61,584 nucleotides of DNA from Gammaproteobacteria bacterium (GCA_015231435.1 JADGBN010000001.1:4685-66268); one strand, 5' to 3'; shown: positions 9,923 through 20,023, counted from the first letter of the stretch. Numbers and translations: made by a program. Notes: a model not told the origin generated them from the sequence alone.

Positions 9923-10501
9923 TTACTTCACCAGACCGGTAAAGCCCATAAAAGCGAGGGACATTAAACCAGCCGTAATAAGGGCAATCGCTGAACCGCG
10001 AAAGGGGGTGGGCACATCAGCGACAATAATCCGTTCGCGCATGGCAGCAAAAAGCACCAGCACTAGCGAGAAGCCTATCGCAGCACCAAAACCATAAATG
10101 GCAGATTCGATAAAACCATGTTGTGACTGACTGTTCAGTAGCGCAATACCGAGCACTGCACAGTTGGTGGTGATCAGCGGTAAAAAGATACCCAGCAGCT
10201 GGTAGAGCATCGGGCTGGTTTTGTGCACCACCATTTCAGTAAACTGCACGACCACCGCAATGACCAAAATGAAGCTAATGGTTTGCAGGTACTGCAATTC
10301 TAGGGGGGCGAGAAGGTACTCATTCACCAGAAAGCTGCAGATGGAGGAGAGAGTCAGCACAAAGGTGGTTGCCATGCCCATGCCCATGGCGGTCTCTAAC
10401 TTGCGGGAGACGCCCATAAACGGACATAACCCAAGAAATTTAACCAGAACAATGTTGTTTACCAGTATCGTGCTGGCAAGAAGAAGCGCGTATTCGACCA
10501 T
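9923..10501 (-). CDS. rnfA: Rnf electron-transport complex subunit A
   Basis: A 192-residue membrane protein with about six helices and the signatures [18 protein letters not shown] and [14 protein letters not shown], paralogous to RnfE. It is the first gene of the rnfABCDGE operon. GGAG lies about 16 bases upstream of the ATG, which is long spacing. Expression of all six genes probably starts in the 160 bases upstream. Confidence 0.95.
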   Translation of the reverse strand: MVEYALLLASTILVNNIVLVKFLGLCPFMGVSRKLETAMGMGMATTFVLTLSSICSFLVNEYLLAPLELQYLQTISFILVIAVVVQFTEMVVHKTSPMLYQLLGIFLPLITTNCAVLGIALLNSQSQHGFIESAIYGFGAAIGFSLVLVLFAAMRERIIVADVPTPFRGSAIALITAGLMSLAFMGFTGLVK

Positions 10502-11061
10502 CTTATTTGACGGAATACTCCTGTAAAACCGTGGTTAAGTCTGTAACGATGGGCTTCGCGTCAGGCACAACAAACGTGGCCGGGGTACTTTTGACGCTTC
10601 AGGCCATCACAGTAGCAGAAGAAGAGGGCGCTGATTCTACGCCAAAGCTCGGCTTTAGTCGATGCTAATATGGCGTCGTCAGCATGCGAATTAGCGTCGG
10701 CCTAAAAATATTCACATGATGATGAGGATGGATATTATCCTTAGTGGGACGCTCAATAGAGAGAATGGTTAAATCATCACTGCAGCAGTGATAGCCGTAA
10801 CCGCTGACGAACTCCTCCATGTTATCGAGTGTATCTCGCATCGTCTGTTCGAGCGCCGATGGCATTCTGAATGCTTCTGTTTTCATTTGTGTAGAGCCAT
10901 TAGTGGCTGCCTGATTACCTCTAAACAACGGACAGTTTCGGTATCACTTTAATTTTTCTTCAATCAGCCAATAATAAAGCTGAAAAGAGCACGGTTTTCG
11001 GGTACCATTTACACTGTTAAATCCTTTTATTTTTCTTAATAGTATTCTGAGGTGGTAAAGC
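10502..11061. other. mostly non-coding gap between rnfA and the response regulator
   Basis: This stretch separates two divergent transcription units and should hold the rnf promoter (minus) and the response-regulator promoter (plus). The last 140 bases are AT-rich. I found no tRNA, terminator or convincing sigma-70 pair. A weak ORF inside it is listed separately. Confidence 0.4.
10665..10928 (-). pseudogene. possible remnant of a PP2C/SpoIIE-type phosphatase C-terminus
   Basis: An 87-codon frame with a TTG first start and no ribosome site. The stretch ALEQTMRDTLDNMEEFV, then CSDDLTILSIERP, resembles the last helix and strand of response-regulator-linked PP2C/SpoIIE phosphatases, where a DD[IVL]T strand ends the domain. 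Nothing upstream on the same strand continues such a domain. It may be a leftover gene end or a chance frame; it sits beside two phospho-signalling genes. Confidence 0.25.
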
Positions 11062-11814
11062 GTGAGTACAAAAAACCCTACTCGGGTTCTGATAGTTGAA
11101 GATGATCCTGCAGCTGCGGAACTCCTTGTTCTCTACTTTAAAAAACAGACCGATTGGCAGTGCGACATTTTAACTGATGGTAGCGAGGTTGCTGAGCGCT
11201 TTGAACAGACACCTTACGACTTGGTGATGCTCGATATTCAGCTGCCGGGACTGGACGGTTTGTCAGTGTGTAAGCAACTACGTTCGATTAGTGAGGTCGG
11301 AATTATTATAACGACCTCCACCAGCGATGAGGTGGAGCGGGTTATTGGCTTTGAAGCAGGTGCCGATGCCTACTTCACCAAGCCGCTGCCGATGCGTGAG
11401 ATGATGGCAGTCTCCAAAAATATCCTGCGTCGCGTGCGCAAGTTAAGTTTCTACCCCATCTCCAGTGTTAACAAGCGTAAGCAGCTCTATCGCTATCACT
11501 TTGAAAACTGGCATTTTGATTCTCGGCGTCAGGTGGTTCAGCGTATGGGTGACGAGCCCGTTGAGTTAACCTACAACGAGTCGATGCTTCTGGAAAAACT
11601 GATTCGTCATCCCGGTGAAGTGCTGCATCGTGCCACCTTGGCAACCGTGCTAAGCACCCATGCTTGGTATCCTAGTGACCGCACCATTGATGTGATTATT
11701 GCGCGTCTGCGTAAGAAGCTGAATAAAGTGGTCGCTGAGGATGAGCAGGTACTTAAAACCCAGTATGGTGGCGGTTACAAGTTCGCGATTATGGCGTTAG
11801 CGAAAGTAGATTAG
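11062..11814 (+). CDS. OmpR-family two-component response regulator
   Basis: A 250-residue protein with a receiver domain (about 8-125) and a winged-helix DNA-binding domain (about 150-247). Receiver residues are complete: the acidic pair in IVEDDPAA, the phospho-acceptor Asp in VMLDIQLPGLDG, the Thr of ITTSTSD and the Lys of YFTKPLP. The recognition region SDRTIDVIIARLRKKL is typical OmpR/TorR. The GTG start at 11062 is supported by GAGGTGG six bases upstream. Only 3 bases separate it from the next gene, a receiver-HPt protein; no histidine kinase is nearby. The opening resembles TorR and ArcA, but the signal is unknown. Confidence 0.9.
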   Translation: MSTKNPTRVLIVEDDPAAAELLVLYFKKQTDWQCDILTDGSEVAERFEQTPYDLVMLDIQLPGLDGLSVCKQLRSISEVGIIITTSTSDEVERVIGFEAGADAYFTKPLPMREMMAVSKNILRRVRKLSFYPISSVNKRKQLYRYHFENWHFDSRRQVVQRMGDEPVELTYNESMLLEKLIRHPGEVLHRATLATVLSTHAWYPSDRTIDVIIARLRKKLNKVVAEDEQVLKTQYGGGYKFAIMALAKVD

Positions 11815-11817
11815 TTA

Positions 11818-12546
11818 GTGATCTTGCTGGTTGATGATGAGCCTCTTAACCATGCGGTTTTAGAGGCGCAGTTAAATCAGTTAGGTCAGACCCTGTTTTC
11901 TGCCGACAGTGCTGCACAAATGTGGCAGCTACTGGAAAACCCGCAGATTGATACGCTTTTTATCGATCTGCAGCTAGCTGATGATGATGGTAACTTGCTG
12001 GCAGCAGCGCTGCGCCAGCGCTACCATCAGTCTCAGCGGAAGTTGCGACTATATGCTTATACCGCCGACCCGGATGCGGCGGATATGGGCATCTTTGACG
12101 GCATTATTGCCAAGCCTGCTAAACGCAGCGTGCTTGAGAGTCTGTTTGAGTCGCCGGAATATTCGGGAGACTTTGCGGTAACGGCAATCGCAAGCGGCAT
12201 AAGTTGTCATGATGGCTACCTTGATGCAAATGAACTGGTTCGGTTAGAAGCTGATTTGGGAAGCGATGGATTGATGCAGTTGTTGTCTCTGGTTGCCAGA
12301 CAACTGCAACACCACGCTCATGCGTTAAATGCCACAACTGGCAATCGGGCAGAGTTAGCGGCTATTGTTCATCGTATCGCCAGCACCGCTGCCTCGGGCG
12401 GTCTATTGTCACTTTCGCGGGCTGCCAATGCGGTGGAAAAACGTGCACAAGCGGGTGAGCCACTATTTACTCATGAGTTTACGCAGTTGCTGACGCAATC
12501 GTTGGCGGCGCTGCAACGCTTTACCACAGTGACGCAACCCGAGTGA
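11818..12546 (+). CDS. receiver-HPt phosphorelay protein
   Basis: A 242-residue protein that begins directly with the first receiver strand (ILLVDDEPLN). The phospho-acceptor Asp lies in TLFIDLQLADDDG, the Thr in AYTADPD and the Lys in IIAKPAK. The C-terminal 110 residues form a helical HPt domain whose phospho-His is probably in AIVHRIASTAASGGLLSLS. This equals the tail of a hybrid sensor such as TorS, ArcB or BarA without the kinase core. With the preceding OmpR regulator it forms the end of a four-step relay lacking its kinase. The start is GTG with only a weak ribosome site, so coupling to the preceding stop codon is likely. Confidence 0.8.
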   Translation: MILLVDDEPLNHAVLEAQLNQLGQTLFSADSAAQMWQLLENPQIDTLFIDLQLADDDGNLLAAALRQRYHQSQRKLRLYAYTADPDAADMGIFDGIIAKPAKRSVLESLFESPEYSGDFAVTAIASGISCHDGYLDANELVRLEADLGSDGLMQLLSLVARQLQHHAHALNATTGNRAELAAIVHRIASTAASGGLLSLSRAANAVEKRAQAGEPLFTHEFTQLLTQSLAALQRFTTVTQPE

Positions 12547-12602
12547 CTAATTCTCGGCCATGTTGCTATTATTTCTCTTTGTTAATTTATTGTTTAGAGT
12601 AG

Positions 12603-13412
<810 letters not shown>

Positions 13413-13442
13413 CACTATTTAGTTCAGGATTAGATTAACACC

Positions 13443-13925
13443 ATGGCGCAACAACGTATAACCTGTAGATTCTCCATCACTTTCGGGCTATTACTGATGC
13501 TCTCTAGCCCCCTCTTTGCGGCCTCTTCTATTGATGTCACGGATGCATGGATGCGAGAGGCACCGCCCAATGTCCCCATGGCCGGCTATATGAGTGTCGT
13601 TAATCGGGGTGACGCCAGCGATTTTCTGGTCGCTGCATCCTGTGATGATTTTGCGGTGACCGAACTGCATCGCACCTTTTATGAGAGTGATATGATGCGT
13701 ATGGTTCGCATGGAGGCGATTGAGATCCCTGCCGGGGCATCGCTACTTTTTGAGCCAGCAGGCTACCATATTATGTTAATCGGACCTAAAAAACGGCTGT
13801 TAACGGGTGAGCAGAGTCAAATTACCCTACATTTCCGTCATGGCGAGAGTCAGGTTGTCACTTTTCCTGTTGTGAAGCAGGATCCTCAAGCGGCTGCCAG
13901 AGAGCATCTATCCCATGGAAATTAA
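13443..13925 (+). CDS. periplasmic copper chaperone PCu(A)C
   Basis: A 160-residue secreted protein with a signal peptide (hydrophobic core ITFGLLLMLSSPLFAA, cleavage after ALFAA-type residues near 28). The mature part has the PCu(A)C fold with the copper ligands of the H-x-n-M-x-n-HxM type: the His of TELHRTF, Met residues in MMRMVRM, and YHIML. PCu(A)C delivers Cu(I) for assembly of the CuA site of cytochrome oxidase or protects against copper. Its stop overlaps the prfB start by 11 bases. No Sco or oxidase gene is adjacent. Confidence 0.88.
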   Translation: MAQQRITCRFSITFGLLLMLSSPLFAASSIDVTDAWMREAPPNVPMAGYMSVVNRGDASDFLVAASCDDFAVTELHRTFYESDMMRMVRMEAIEIPAGASLLFEPAGYHIMLIGPKKRLLTGEQSQITLHFRHGESQVVTFPVVKQDPQAAAREHLSHGN

Positions 13926-15010
13926 CCCGATTGTTTTAATGATTCATGATATGCAGGAGCGCACCCATGCGCTGAGGGGGTATCTTTGACTACGAGCAGA
14001 GTAAAGAGCAGTTAGTCGAGGTTGAGCGCGAGCTCGAAGATCCTAAAATTTGGAACAACCCCGAACGCGCACAGCTGTTAGGGCGTGAGCGCGTTAGACT
14101 TGAAGGCATTGTCGGCACGATTGATGATCTCACCACAGCGTTAGGGGATACTGACGAACTGCTGCAGCTCGTCGCTGAGGAGGAGGATAGTCTCGGTCTG
14201 CAAGCCATTGAGGCTGATTTAGCCGAGCTGAATCAGCGTCTTGAGGCGATGGAGTTTCAACGGATGTTCTCCAAAGAGATGGATCATACTAACGCTTACC
14301 TTGACCTGCAGGCAGGCTCAGGGGGCACTGAAGCACAGGATTGGGCAGAGATGCTGCTGCGTATGTATTTGCGCTGGGGGGAACAGCACGGCTTTAAGTG
14401 TGAGTTGATGGAGGTCTCTGACGGTGATGTCGCTGGCATTAAAAGCGCCACTATTCGCTATGAGGGTGAGTACGCCTTTGGCTGGCTGCGTACCGAAATT
14501 GGCGTGCATCGTCTGGTTCGTAAATCTCCCTTTGATTCAGGCAACCGTCGTCACACCTCGTTTGCTTCGGTTTTTGTCTCCCCCGAAATTGATGACTCCA
14601 TCGAAATAGAGATAAACCCGGCGGATTTGCGCATTGATGTTTATCGTGCGTCCGGTGCCGGAGGACAACATGTGAACCGTACCGAGTCCGCTGTGCGCAT
14701 TACCCATAACCCCAGCGGAATTGTCACGCAGTGCCAAAACGATCGTTCACAACACAAGAATAAATCCCAAGCAATGAAGCAGTTAAAGGCCAAGCTTTAT
14801 GAGATGGAGAAACAAAAACGTAGTGCTGATCAGCAGGTACTTGAAGAGAACAAGTCAGACATCGGCTGGGGTTCGCAAATTCGATCCTATGTATTAGATC
14901 AGTCACGCATTAAAGATTTACGCACCGGGGTTGAAACCGCCAATACCCAGGCAGTCTTGGACGGTGCCCTTGATCCTTTTATTCAGGCCAGCCTCAAGGC
15001 GGGCCTGTAA
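13915..15010 (+). CDS. prfB: peptide chain release factor 2, with programmed +1 frameshift
   Basis: Two frames form one gene. The first runs from ATG 13915 ([17 protein letters not shown]) to TGA at 13987-13989, 24 codons later. The second continues from GAC at 13988 (DYEQSKEQL) to 15010, giving about 364 residues, the normal RF2 length. The junction carries the classical shift signal: an internal Shine-Dalgarno AGGGGG, then TAT, then CTT TGA C. RF2 terminates at UGA, so low RF2 promotes the shift (autoregulation, established in E. coli). The GGQ loop is present ([16 protein letters not shown]) and a stop-recognition SPF motif is seen (RKSPFDSG). The start overlaps the copper chaperone gene; lysS follows, as in E. 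coli. Confidence 0.97.
13975..13990 (+). promoter_or_regulatory. prfB programmed +1 frameshift site
   Basis: AGGGGG (13975-13980), TAT, CTT (13984-13986), TGA (13987-13989) and a following C match the known RF2 recoding element. The 3-base gap between the internal Shine-Dalgarno and the slippery CTT is conserved, as is the weak UGA-C context. Confidence 0.97.
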
Positions 15011-15036
15011 CCCCTCCTTAACGCAGATAAATAATC

Positions 15037-16554
15037 ATGACCAAACAGATACCTGAAGAAGAACAGCCGATCCATGACGAAAACCATATTATTGCTGAGC
15101 GTCGCGCTAAATTAACGCAACTTCGTCAAAAACAGGCAGTCGCTTTCCCCAACTCTTTTCGTCGAAGTGCCTTAGCTGCCGACCTGCAGCACAATTATGC
15201 CAACTGTGATCGCCCTGAACTTGAATCTCTGGCGGTTGATGTGGCCGTTGCCGGGCGTATTATGGCTAAACGTATTATGGGAAAAGCGAGCTTTATTCAA
15301 ATAAAAGATGGTTCTGGTCTGTTCCAGCTCTATGTGCAGCAGGAGACTTTTGGCGAGGCGTTCTACGATGATGAGTTTAAACACTGGGATATTGGCGATA
15401 TTGTCGGTGCAAAGGGTCGTATTTTTCGCACTGGGAAGGGGGAGCTCTCACTTAAGGCCACCAGTATAGAGCTATTGTGCAAATCATTACGTCCTCTGCC
15501 TGAGAAGTTTCACGGTTTGAGTGATCAGGAGATTAAATATCGTCAGCGCTATGTTGACCTGATTATGAGTGACGAGAGTCGTCATCTCTTTCGCACCCGT
15601 AGCCGTATTATTGCCCAGATCCGCGATTTCATGGCACAGCGCGACTATCTTGAAGTAGAGACACCAATGATGCACTCTATTCCTGGAGGTGCGAGTGCGC
15701 GGCCTTTTGTCACCTATCACAATGCGCTGGATATGGATCTCTATCTGCGTATCGCTCCCGAACTCTATCTGAAACGCCTGGTCGTTGGCGGATTTGAACG
15801 TGTCTTTGAGATTAACCGTAATTTTCGCAATGAGGGGTTATCCACTCGGCATAATCCCGAATTTACGATGATTGAGCTCTATCAGGCCTATGCAGATTAC
15901 ACTGATATGATGGAGCTGACAGAGAGTATGCTGCGTGAACTGGCAGAGAAGGTGTATGGCTCGACCCTTATTCACTATCAAGGTAAAACCTTTGATTTTG
16001 GCAAGCCTTTTAAAAAAATCGGTTTGGCGGATTCGATTAGCCACTACTATCCCGAAATTAGCCGTGAGTCACTTGCGACCATTGAGGGTGCCCGCCAAGC
16101 GGCTGTGAAGTTGAATGTCCCGATAAAGGCACACTATCGTCTTGGACGGATTCATGTCGAGATATTTGAACAGTGTGTCGAGCATCTGCTTCAAGATCCG
16201 ACCTTTATTACCGCCTATCCTACCGAAGTTTCACCCCTCGCACGCTGTCATGATACAAACCCAGAAGTCACTGATCGCTTTGAATTTTTTATTGGTGGTC
16301 GGGAGATTGCCAACGGCTTCTCCGAGTTGAATGATCCTGAAGATCAGGCCGCACGTTTTCGCAGGCAGGTAGAGGAGAAGGAGGCAGGTGATCTGGAGGC
16401 GATGCATTATGACGCAGACTATATCACTGCGCTTGAGTATGGTCTGCCACCCACTGCAGGGGAGGGGATTGGCATTGACCGCCTAGTCATGCTCTTTACG
16501 GATGCCCCGTCAATTCGTGATGTTTTACTCTTTCCGCAAATGCGTCACCAGTAG
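15037..16554 (+). CDS. lysS: lysyl-tRNA synthetase, class II
   Basis: A 505-residue class II aminoacyl-tRNA synthetase that charges tRNA-Lys. The N-terminal OB-fold anticodon-binding domain covers about 65-170 ([20 protein letters not shown]). Catalytic motifs follow: motif 2 near [20 protein letters not shown] and motif 3 [14 protein letters not shown] at the end. It lies 26 bases after prfB, the conserved prfB-lysS arrangement, and is convergent with the next gene. Confidence 0.97.
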   Translation: MTKQIPEEEQPIHDENHIIAERRAKLTQLRQKQAVAFPNSFRRSALAADLQHNYANCDRPELESLAVDVAVAGRIMAKRIMGKASFIQIKDGSGLFQLYVQQETFGEAFYDDEFKHWDIGDIVGAKGRIFRTGKGELSLKATSIELLCKSLRPLPEKFHGLSDQEIKYRQRYVDLIMSDESRHLFRTRSRIIAQIRDFMAQRDYLEVETPMMHSIPGGASARPFVTYHNALDMDLYLRIAPELYLKRLVVGGFERVFEINRNFRNEGLSTRHNPEFTMIELYQAYADYTDMMELTESMLRELAEKVYGSTLIHYQGKTFDFGKPFKKIGLADSISHYYPEISRESLATIEGARQAAVKLNVPIKAHYRLGRIHVEIFEQCVEHLLQDPTFITAYPTEVSPLARCHDTNPEVTDRFEFFIGGREIANGFSELNDPEDQAARFRRQVEEKEAGDLEAMHYDADYITALEYGLPPTAGEGIGIDRLVMLFTDAPSIRDVLLFPQMRHQ

Positions 16555-16569
16555 TTCGGGACGAGCGAT

Positions 16570-16594
16570 AAAAAAGGGGAGCCATTGGCTCCCC
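16570..16594 (-). terminator. Rho-independent terminator of the DUF5610-like gene
   Basis: GGGGAGCC (16576-16583), a 3-base loop and GGCTCCCC (16587-16594) form a perfect 8-bp stem. Read on the minus strand it is followed by six T residues (A run 16570-16575). No T run follows on the plus strand, so it serves the minus-strand gene ending at 16615 and not lysS. Confidence 0.85.
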
Positions 16595-16614
16595 TCGTGA
16601 GAGATAGGACAGCG

Positions 16615-17931
16615 TTAGACAATGTCATTAATGCTACCCTCTTTAGGATCAGTCACCGCCTCGCGCTGACTCTCAGGGGCGCTCTCCTGTGGCGCAGCTA
16701 ATCGCTCCTGCTGCTGTTTAATCAGGCTCTGGATAAGTGCATCGTTAACCTTTTGCATCGCGTTGCGGGCATCATCCGGCAAACTGCCAATACCGCTTGC
16801 GCGTTCATCCATCGCTAAAGTCCCTTTAACAAGATCGCTGACCACCTTCTCCGGGGCATTAAAGAGCTGATGCAACTTACTATCGCTAAGGGCGCCTTTA
16901 ATCTCCTGCAGATACTCACCCATTTTGCGAAAACGCTCAGTTGGCGGCGTATCATCACTAATCGCAACTCCCAGCGGCCCTAGCTGGCTTACCTTTTGAT
17001 ATGCGGTGATCGCCTGCTGACTTTGACTGCTTTCGGAACGGGTTAAACCAATCGCATAGTCGGCAATGGTGTCGCTGTCATAGTTAAGGTTATTCGCCTG
17101 GCTTAATGCCGCCTGGGTCTGGCCGTTAAAGAAACGGTCTGCGATACCATCCATGCGTTGCATGAGTTGGTCAATGGATTTCTGTTCATCCTGATTAAGA
17201 TCTCCCTCAACGCTGTAGCTAAAGCGTGACTCAGCGCTGCTCATGCGACTGCTGGTAAATGTCGTACCACCTTCATTGCGGCTAATGCTCTGCGATGAGG
17301 AGGCTGAACTGTTACGCTCAACCATGAGCGTTACGGTATCGCCTTCACGCGTAGTGAGTTGTAAGGAGAGCTGCTCGCTACGACTGTAGCTGGCTGACTC
17401 GCTTACACCGGCACTCTGATCCATTCGGGCTGGATTCTCCAGCTTATCTAAACCCTCCTGCAGCAGTGCGTAGGTTTTATTAATCGAGTCGGCTACGCCC
17501 TGATTATCAAGCGCACCGATACCCTTCAAAATCTCCTGTGCCTGTTTGAATCCTGTCTCCACACCTTCGCGTGCTTTAGCCATGAGTGAATCAACCTTAT
17601 CGGCATCAGCACCATTGCTTGCAGCCAGCGCCAAGCCGTTACGGATAAAACCCATAATACGGTCAGCTACTTTTTCCGGGGTAAACTCGCTGCTATCCAG
17701 CTCTTCGATTTTCCCTAGGCCTTCACTGCCAAGACGTTCGTTGAGGCTCGCCATGATCTGCTGATTGAGCAGTTGCTGCGGGGAGTTTGGATTGATTTTG
17801 CTAATCTGGGGGGAGGTACTGCTCTGCAGTGAGTCTGCTTTTTGAGGCAGTGGTTGTCCAACCGCATGTGCTGGCTTGAAATGATTTACCGCCGTTGACG
17901 ATAGTAGCGATGTCAGCTGAGTTGGTTCCAT
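16615..17931 (-). CDS. uncharacterised DUF5610-like protein
   Basis: A 438-residue soluble-looking protein rich in Gln, Ser and Ala, without signal peptide or membrane segments. After a low-complexity N-terminal 50 residues comes a helical segment (QQLLNQQIMASLNERLG, then EFTPEKVADRIMGFI) that resembles the DUF5610 pattern. The middle is Ser-rich with beta-type polar repeats (SQSISRNEGGTTFTSSRMS), and the C-terminal third is helical and ends in a charged tail. Function unknown; similar proteins occur in flagellated or gliding gammaproteobacteria, which I cannot verify here. It stands as a single-gene unit with its own terminator. The family match is tentative. Confidence 0.6.
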   Translation of the reverse strand: MEPTQLTSLLSSTAVNHFKPAHAVGQPLPQKADSLQSSTSPQISKINPNSPQQLLNQQIMASLNERLGSEGLGKIEELDSSEFTPEKVADRIMGFIRNGLALAASNGADADKVDSLMAKAREGVETGFKQAQEILKGIGALDNQGVADSINKTYALLQEGLDKLENPARMDQSAGVSESASYSRSEQLSLQLTTREGDTVTLMVERNSSASSSQSISRNEGGTTFTSSRMSSAESRFSYSVEGDLNQDEQKSIDQLMQRMDGIADRFFNGQTQAALSQANNLNYDSDTIADYAIGLTRSESSQSQQAITAYQKVSQLGPLGVAISDDTPPTERFRKMGEYLQEIKGALSDSKLHQLFNAPEKVVSDLVKGTLAMDERASGIGSLPDDARNAMQKVNDALIQSLIKQQQERLAAPQESAPESQREAVTDPKEGSINDIV

Positions 17932-18021
17932 AATATTTCTCCTGCAATGGCTCCTTCGTAGAGCCTACATAAAGAGATAGCGTCCAATAAGGTTAAAAGT
18001 TTAGCCTTGACAGCGGTTAAG

Positions 18022-18495
18022 TTAAAAAATAGTTTGTTCTGGCCATTTTTTGATGATCTCCAGACCGTAGGGGTTACCGGCGATTATTTGTAGTTTTCGC
18101 CCGAACGCCTGATAACTGAGCATTAGGGTGAGGTCAGCAGTAGGCAGGAGACCCTCCCCGCGTTCTGGCCACTCCAGCAGAATCAGTGCCTTCTCTTCAA
18201 GATAGTCGCGAATACCTATGTACTCAAGCTCCTCTGGATCTGCCAGGCGATAGAGATCAAAATGGTAGATGCCGTGACCGATTTCACTATAGGGCTCAAC
18301 CAGCGTATAGGTGGGGCTTTTGACCCGCCCCTGATAACCTGCTGCCCGCAACAGACCGCGTACCAGTGTGGTTTTTCCTGATCCTAGATCACCCTGTAGA
18401 GCAATTAATCCGATACCGTTTGTGGCACTTAAAAGTGCGGCACCGGCTGCGTGAGTCGCCTCTTCATTGGCTAACAGCAGCGTGAGTGATTCCAT
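18022..18495 (-). CDS. tsaE: tRNA threonylcarbamoyladenosine biosynthesis ATPase TsaE
   Basis: A 157-residue P-loop ATPase with the Walker A motif GDLGSGKTTLVRG and the family segment VKSPTYTLVEPY, followed by HFDLYRL and LLEWPERG. TsaE works with TsaB, TsaC and TsaD to make t6A37 on ANN-decoding tRNAs. It is divergent from queG, another anticodon-loop modification gene; 88 bases separate the starts. The common neighbours nnr, amiC and mutL are absent. Confidence 0.95.
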   Translation of the reverse strand: MESLTLLLANEEATHAAGAALLSATNGIGLIALQGDLGSGKTTLVRGLLRAAGYQGRVKSPTYTLVEPYSEIGHGIYHFDLYRLADPEELEYIGIRDYLEEKALILLEWPERGEGLLPTADLTLMLSYQAFGRKLQIIAGNPYGLEIIKKWPEQTIF

Positions 18496-18583
18496 CTTGT
18501 CTCACCCTCCTGATTGGTTACGATTATTCAATATGATCTCTGAGTGCTACTGTTATGACCATATCAATATTATCATAGCGTTT

Positions 18584-19654
18584 ATGGCAAGATTAGAAAA
18601 TGATAGTTTACTTCGTTATATTATCGGGCAGGCACAGGCGTTGGGTTTCCAACAAGTCGGTGTTGCACCGATTCATCTTTTGCAAGCCGAGGTTAATTTC
18701 AACGCTTGGCTTGCCCGGGGGTATCACGGTGAGATGGCCTATATGGTGCAGCATGGGAGTAAGCGTAGCCGACCTGCCGAATTGATTCCCAACACTCTGT
18801 CAGTGCTGTCACTCGCCATGAACTATTTAAGCTCAAAAGGCGATGCGCAAAAGTTACTGCAAACACCGCAGCAAGCCTATATTTCACGGTTCGCATTGGG
18901 ACGTGATTATCACAGATTGATGCGCAAACGGTTGCAGCGGTTAGCGGAGCTCATTTACTCGGTCTATGGTCCGTTTAATTATCGGGTCTTTGTCGATAGT
19001 GCGCCGGTGTTAGAGAAACCCCTTGCCGTTAACGCGGGGTTGGGTTGGCAGGGTAAACACTCAAATATTGTCAGTCGTCAATATGGATCATGGTTCTTTT
19101 TAGGAGAGATCTATTGCGATATCCCGCTTCCGGCAACGGGGGCTGCGGTCAATCATTGTGGACGCTGTTGTCGCTGTATCGACGTTTGTCCCACTCAGGC
19201 GATTGTTGAACCGTATGTTGTAGATGCGCGCCGTTGCATCTCCTACCTCACCATTGAGTCTGCTGCAGCCATTCCCCCGGAGTTTCGTATAGCGATAGGG
19301 AACCGAATTTTTGGTTGTGATGACTGTCAGTTGGTCTGTCCCTGGAATCGCTTTGCCACGCTAACCACAGAGGCCGGTTTTATGGTTCGTGAAGAGCTTG
19401 ATCGCGTGAAGCTGTTAACGCTCTGGCAGTGGAGTGAAGCGCACTTTCTTAAGCGTTGCGAAGGGATGGCTATTCGTCGGGTAGGTTATCGTGGTTGGCT
19501 GCGCAATATTGCCGTAGCCTTGGGTAATGCACTGGCGGCCACCGTTGACCATACCGAGAGTGAAACCATTGAACAGGCTTTACAGCAACGCCTTACGGTC
19601 GTGGATAGTATGGTTGCTGAACATATTAGCTGGGCGTTACAACAAAAAAAGTAG
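18584..19654 (+). CDS. queG: epoxyqueuosine reductase
   Basis: A 356-residue cytosolic cobalamin- and Fe-S-dependent enzyme that reduces epoxyqueuosine to queuosine in tRNA. Two 4Fe-4S motifs are visible: HCGRCCRCIDVCPTQAI, and RRCISYL with DDCQLVCPWN. VFVDSAPVLEK and NAGLGWQGKH are strong family segments. I chose ATG 18584 (MARLENDS), since the longer frame from 18467 would overlap tsaE and add residues not typical of the family. The C-terminus carries HEAT-like helices as in other short QueG proteins. Confidence 0.94.
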   Translation: MARLENDSLLRYIIGQAQALGFQQVGVAPIHLLQAEVNFNAWLARGYHGEMAYMVQHGSKRSRPAELIPNTLSVLSLAMNYLSSKGDAQKLLQTPQQAYISRFALGRDYHRLMRKRLQRLAELIYSVYGPFNYRVFVDSAPVLEKPLAVNAGLGWQGKHSNIVSRQYGSWFFLGEIYCDIPLPATGAAVNHCGRCCRCIDVCPTQAIVEPYVVDARRCISYLTIESAAAIPPEFRIAIGNRIFGCDDCQLVCPWNRFATLTTEAGFMVREELDRVKLLTLWQWSEAHFLKRCEGMAIRRVGYRGWLRNIAVALGNALAATVDHTESETIEQALQQRLTVVDSMVAEHISWALQQKK

Positions 19655-19692
19655 CGATATAACAGGCTAAACTGCCACGTTTATATCGCTAC
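19651..19692 (-). terminator. Rho-independent terminator of the 60-residue ORF
   Basis: A perfect 12-bp inverted repeat (GTAGCGATATAA at 19651-19662, complement at 19681-19692) spans an 18-base loop. On the minus strand it is followed by seven T residues. One arm overlaps the queG stop codon. The plus strand has no T run after it. Confidence 0.75.
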
Positions 19693-19721
19693 AAGGGGGA
19701 TATATCTAAAATCGGCGGGCG

Positions 19722-19904
19722 TTATAAAACGCGGGGTGTATAAGTTGTCCAGGTTCCTTCAACCGTTGTGTGATGGCCATTACCATCGGTGGTGCTGACG
19801 GTTTTATCCGGATGCACAAAGACAGATACAACGCCTTCATCAGTCTCTCTCACCTCTTTGCCATTATCCAGTGTTGCACCACGAACTTGAATTTTACGTC
19901 TCAT
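19722..19904 (-). CDS. 60-residue hypothetical protein
   Basis: A small basic protein (MRRKIQVRGATLDNGKEVRE...) with alternating beta-strand character and a Thr/Gly/His-rich C-terminal half (STTDGNGHHTTVEG). It has no signal peptide or membrane segment. AAAGGA lies eight bases before the ATG, and a strong terminator follows 30 bases after the stop, so it looks like a genuine independent gene. I do not recognise its family. Confidence 0.55.
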   Translation of the reverse strand: MRRKIQVRGATLDNGKEVRETDEGVVSVFVHPDKTVSTTDGNGHHTTVEGTWTTYTPRVL

Positions 19905-20023
19905 GTTAATGTCCTTTTACGCTATCGTGTAAATGTTGATAATCTGGGTCCCGAAATAACCAAGCTATTTTGTCGGGTATTGAATCAATATAGGCCTTAT
20001 CCCGACTAAAGGCAAGGGTTATT

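Noticed and set aside
13990-14208. 72-codon minus-strand ORF inside prfB
   Set aside because: It occupies the region just after the recoding site and is antisense to the RF2 N-terminal domain, which aligns well with E. coli RF2.
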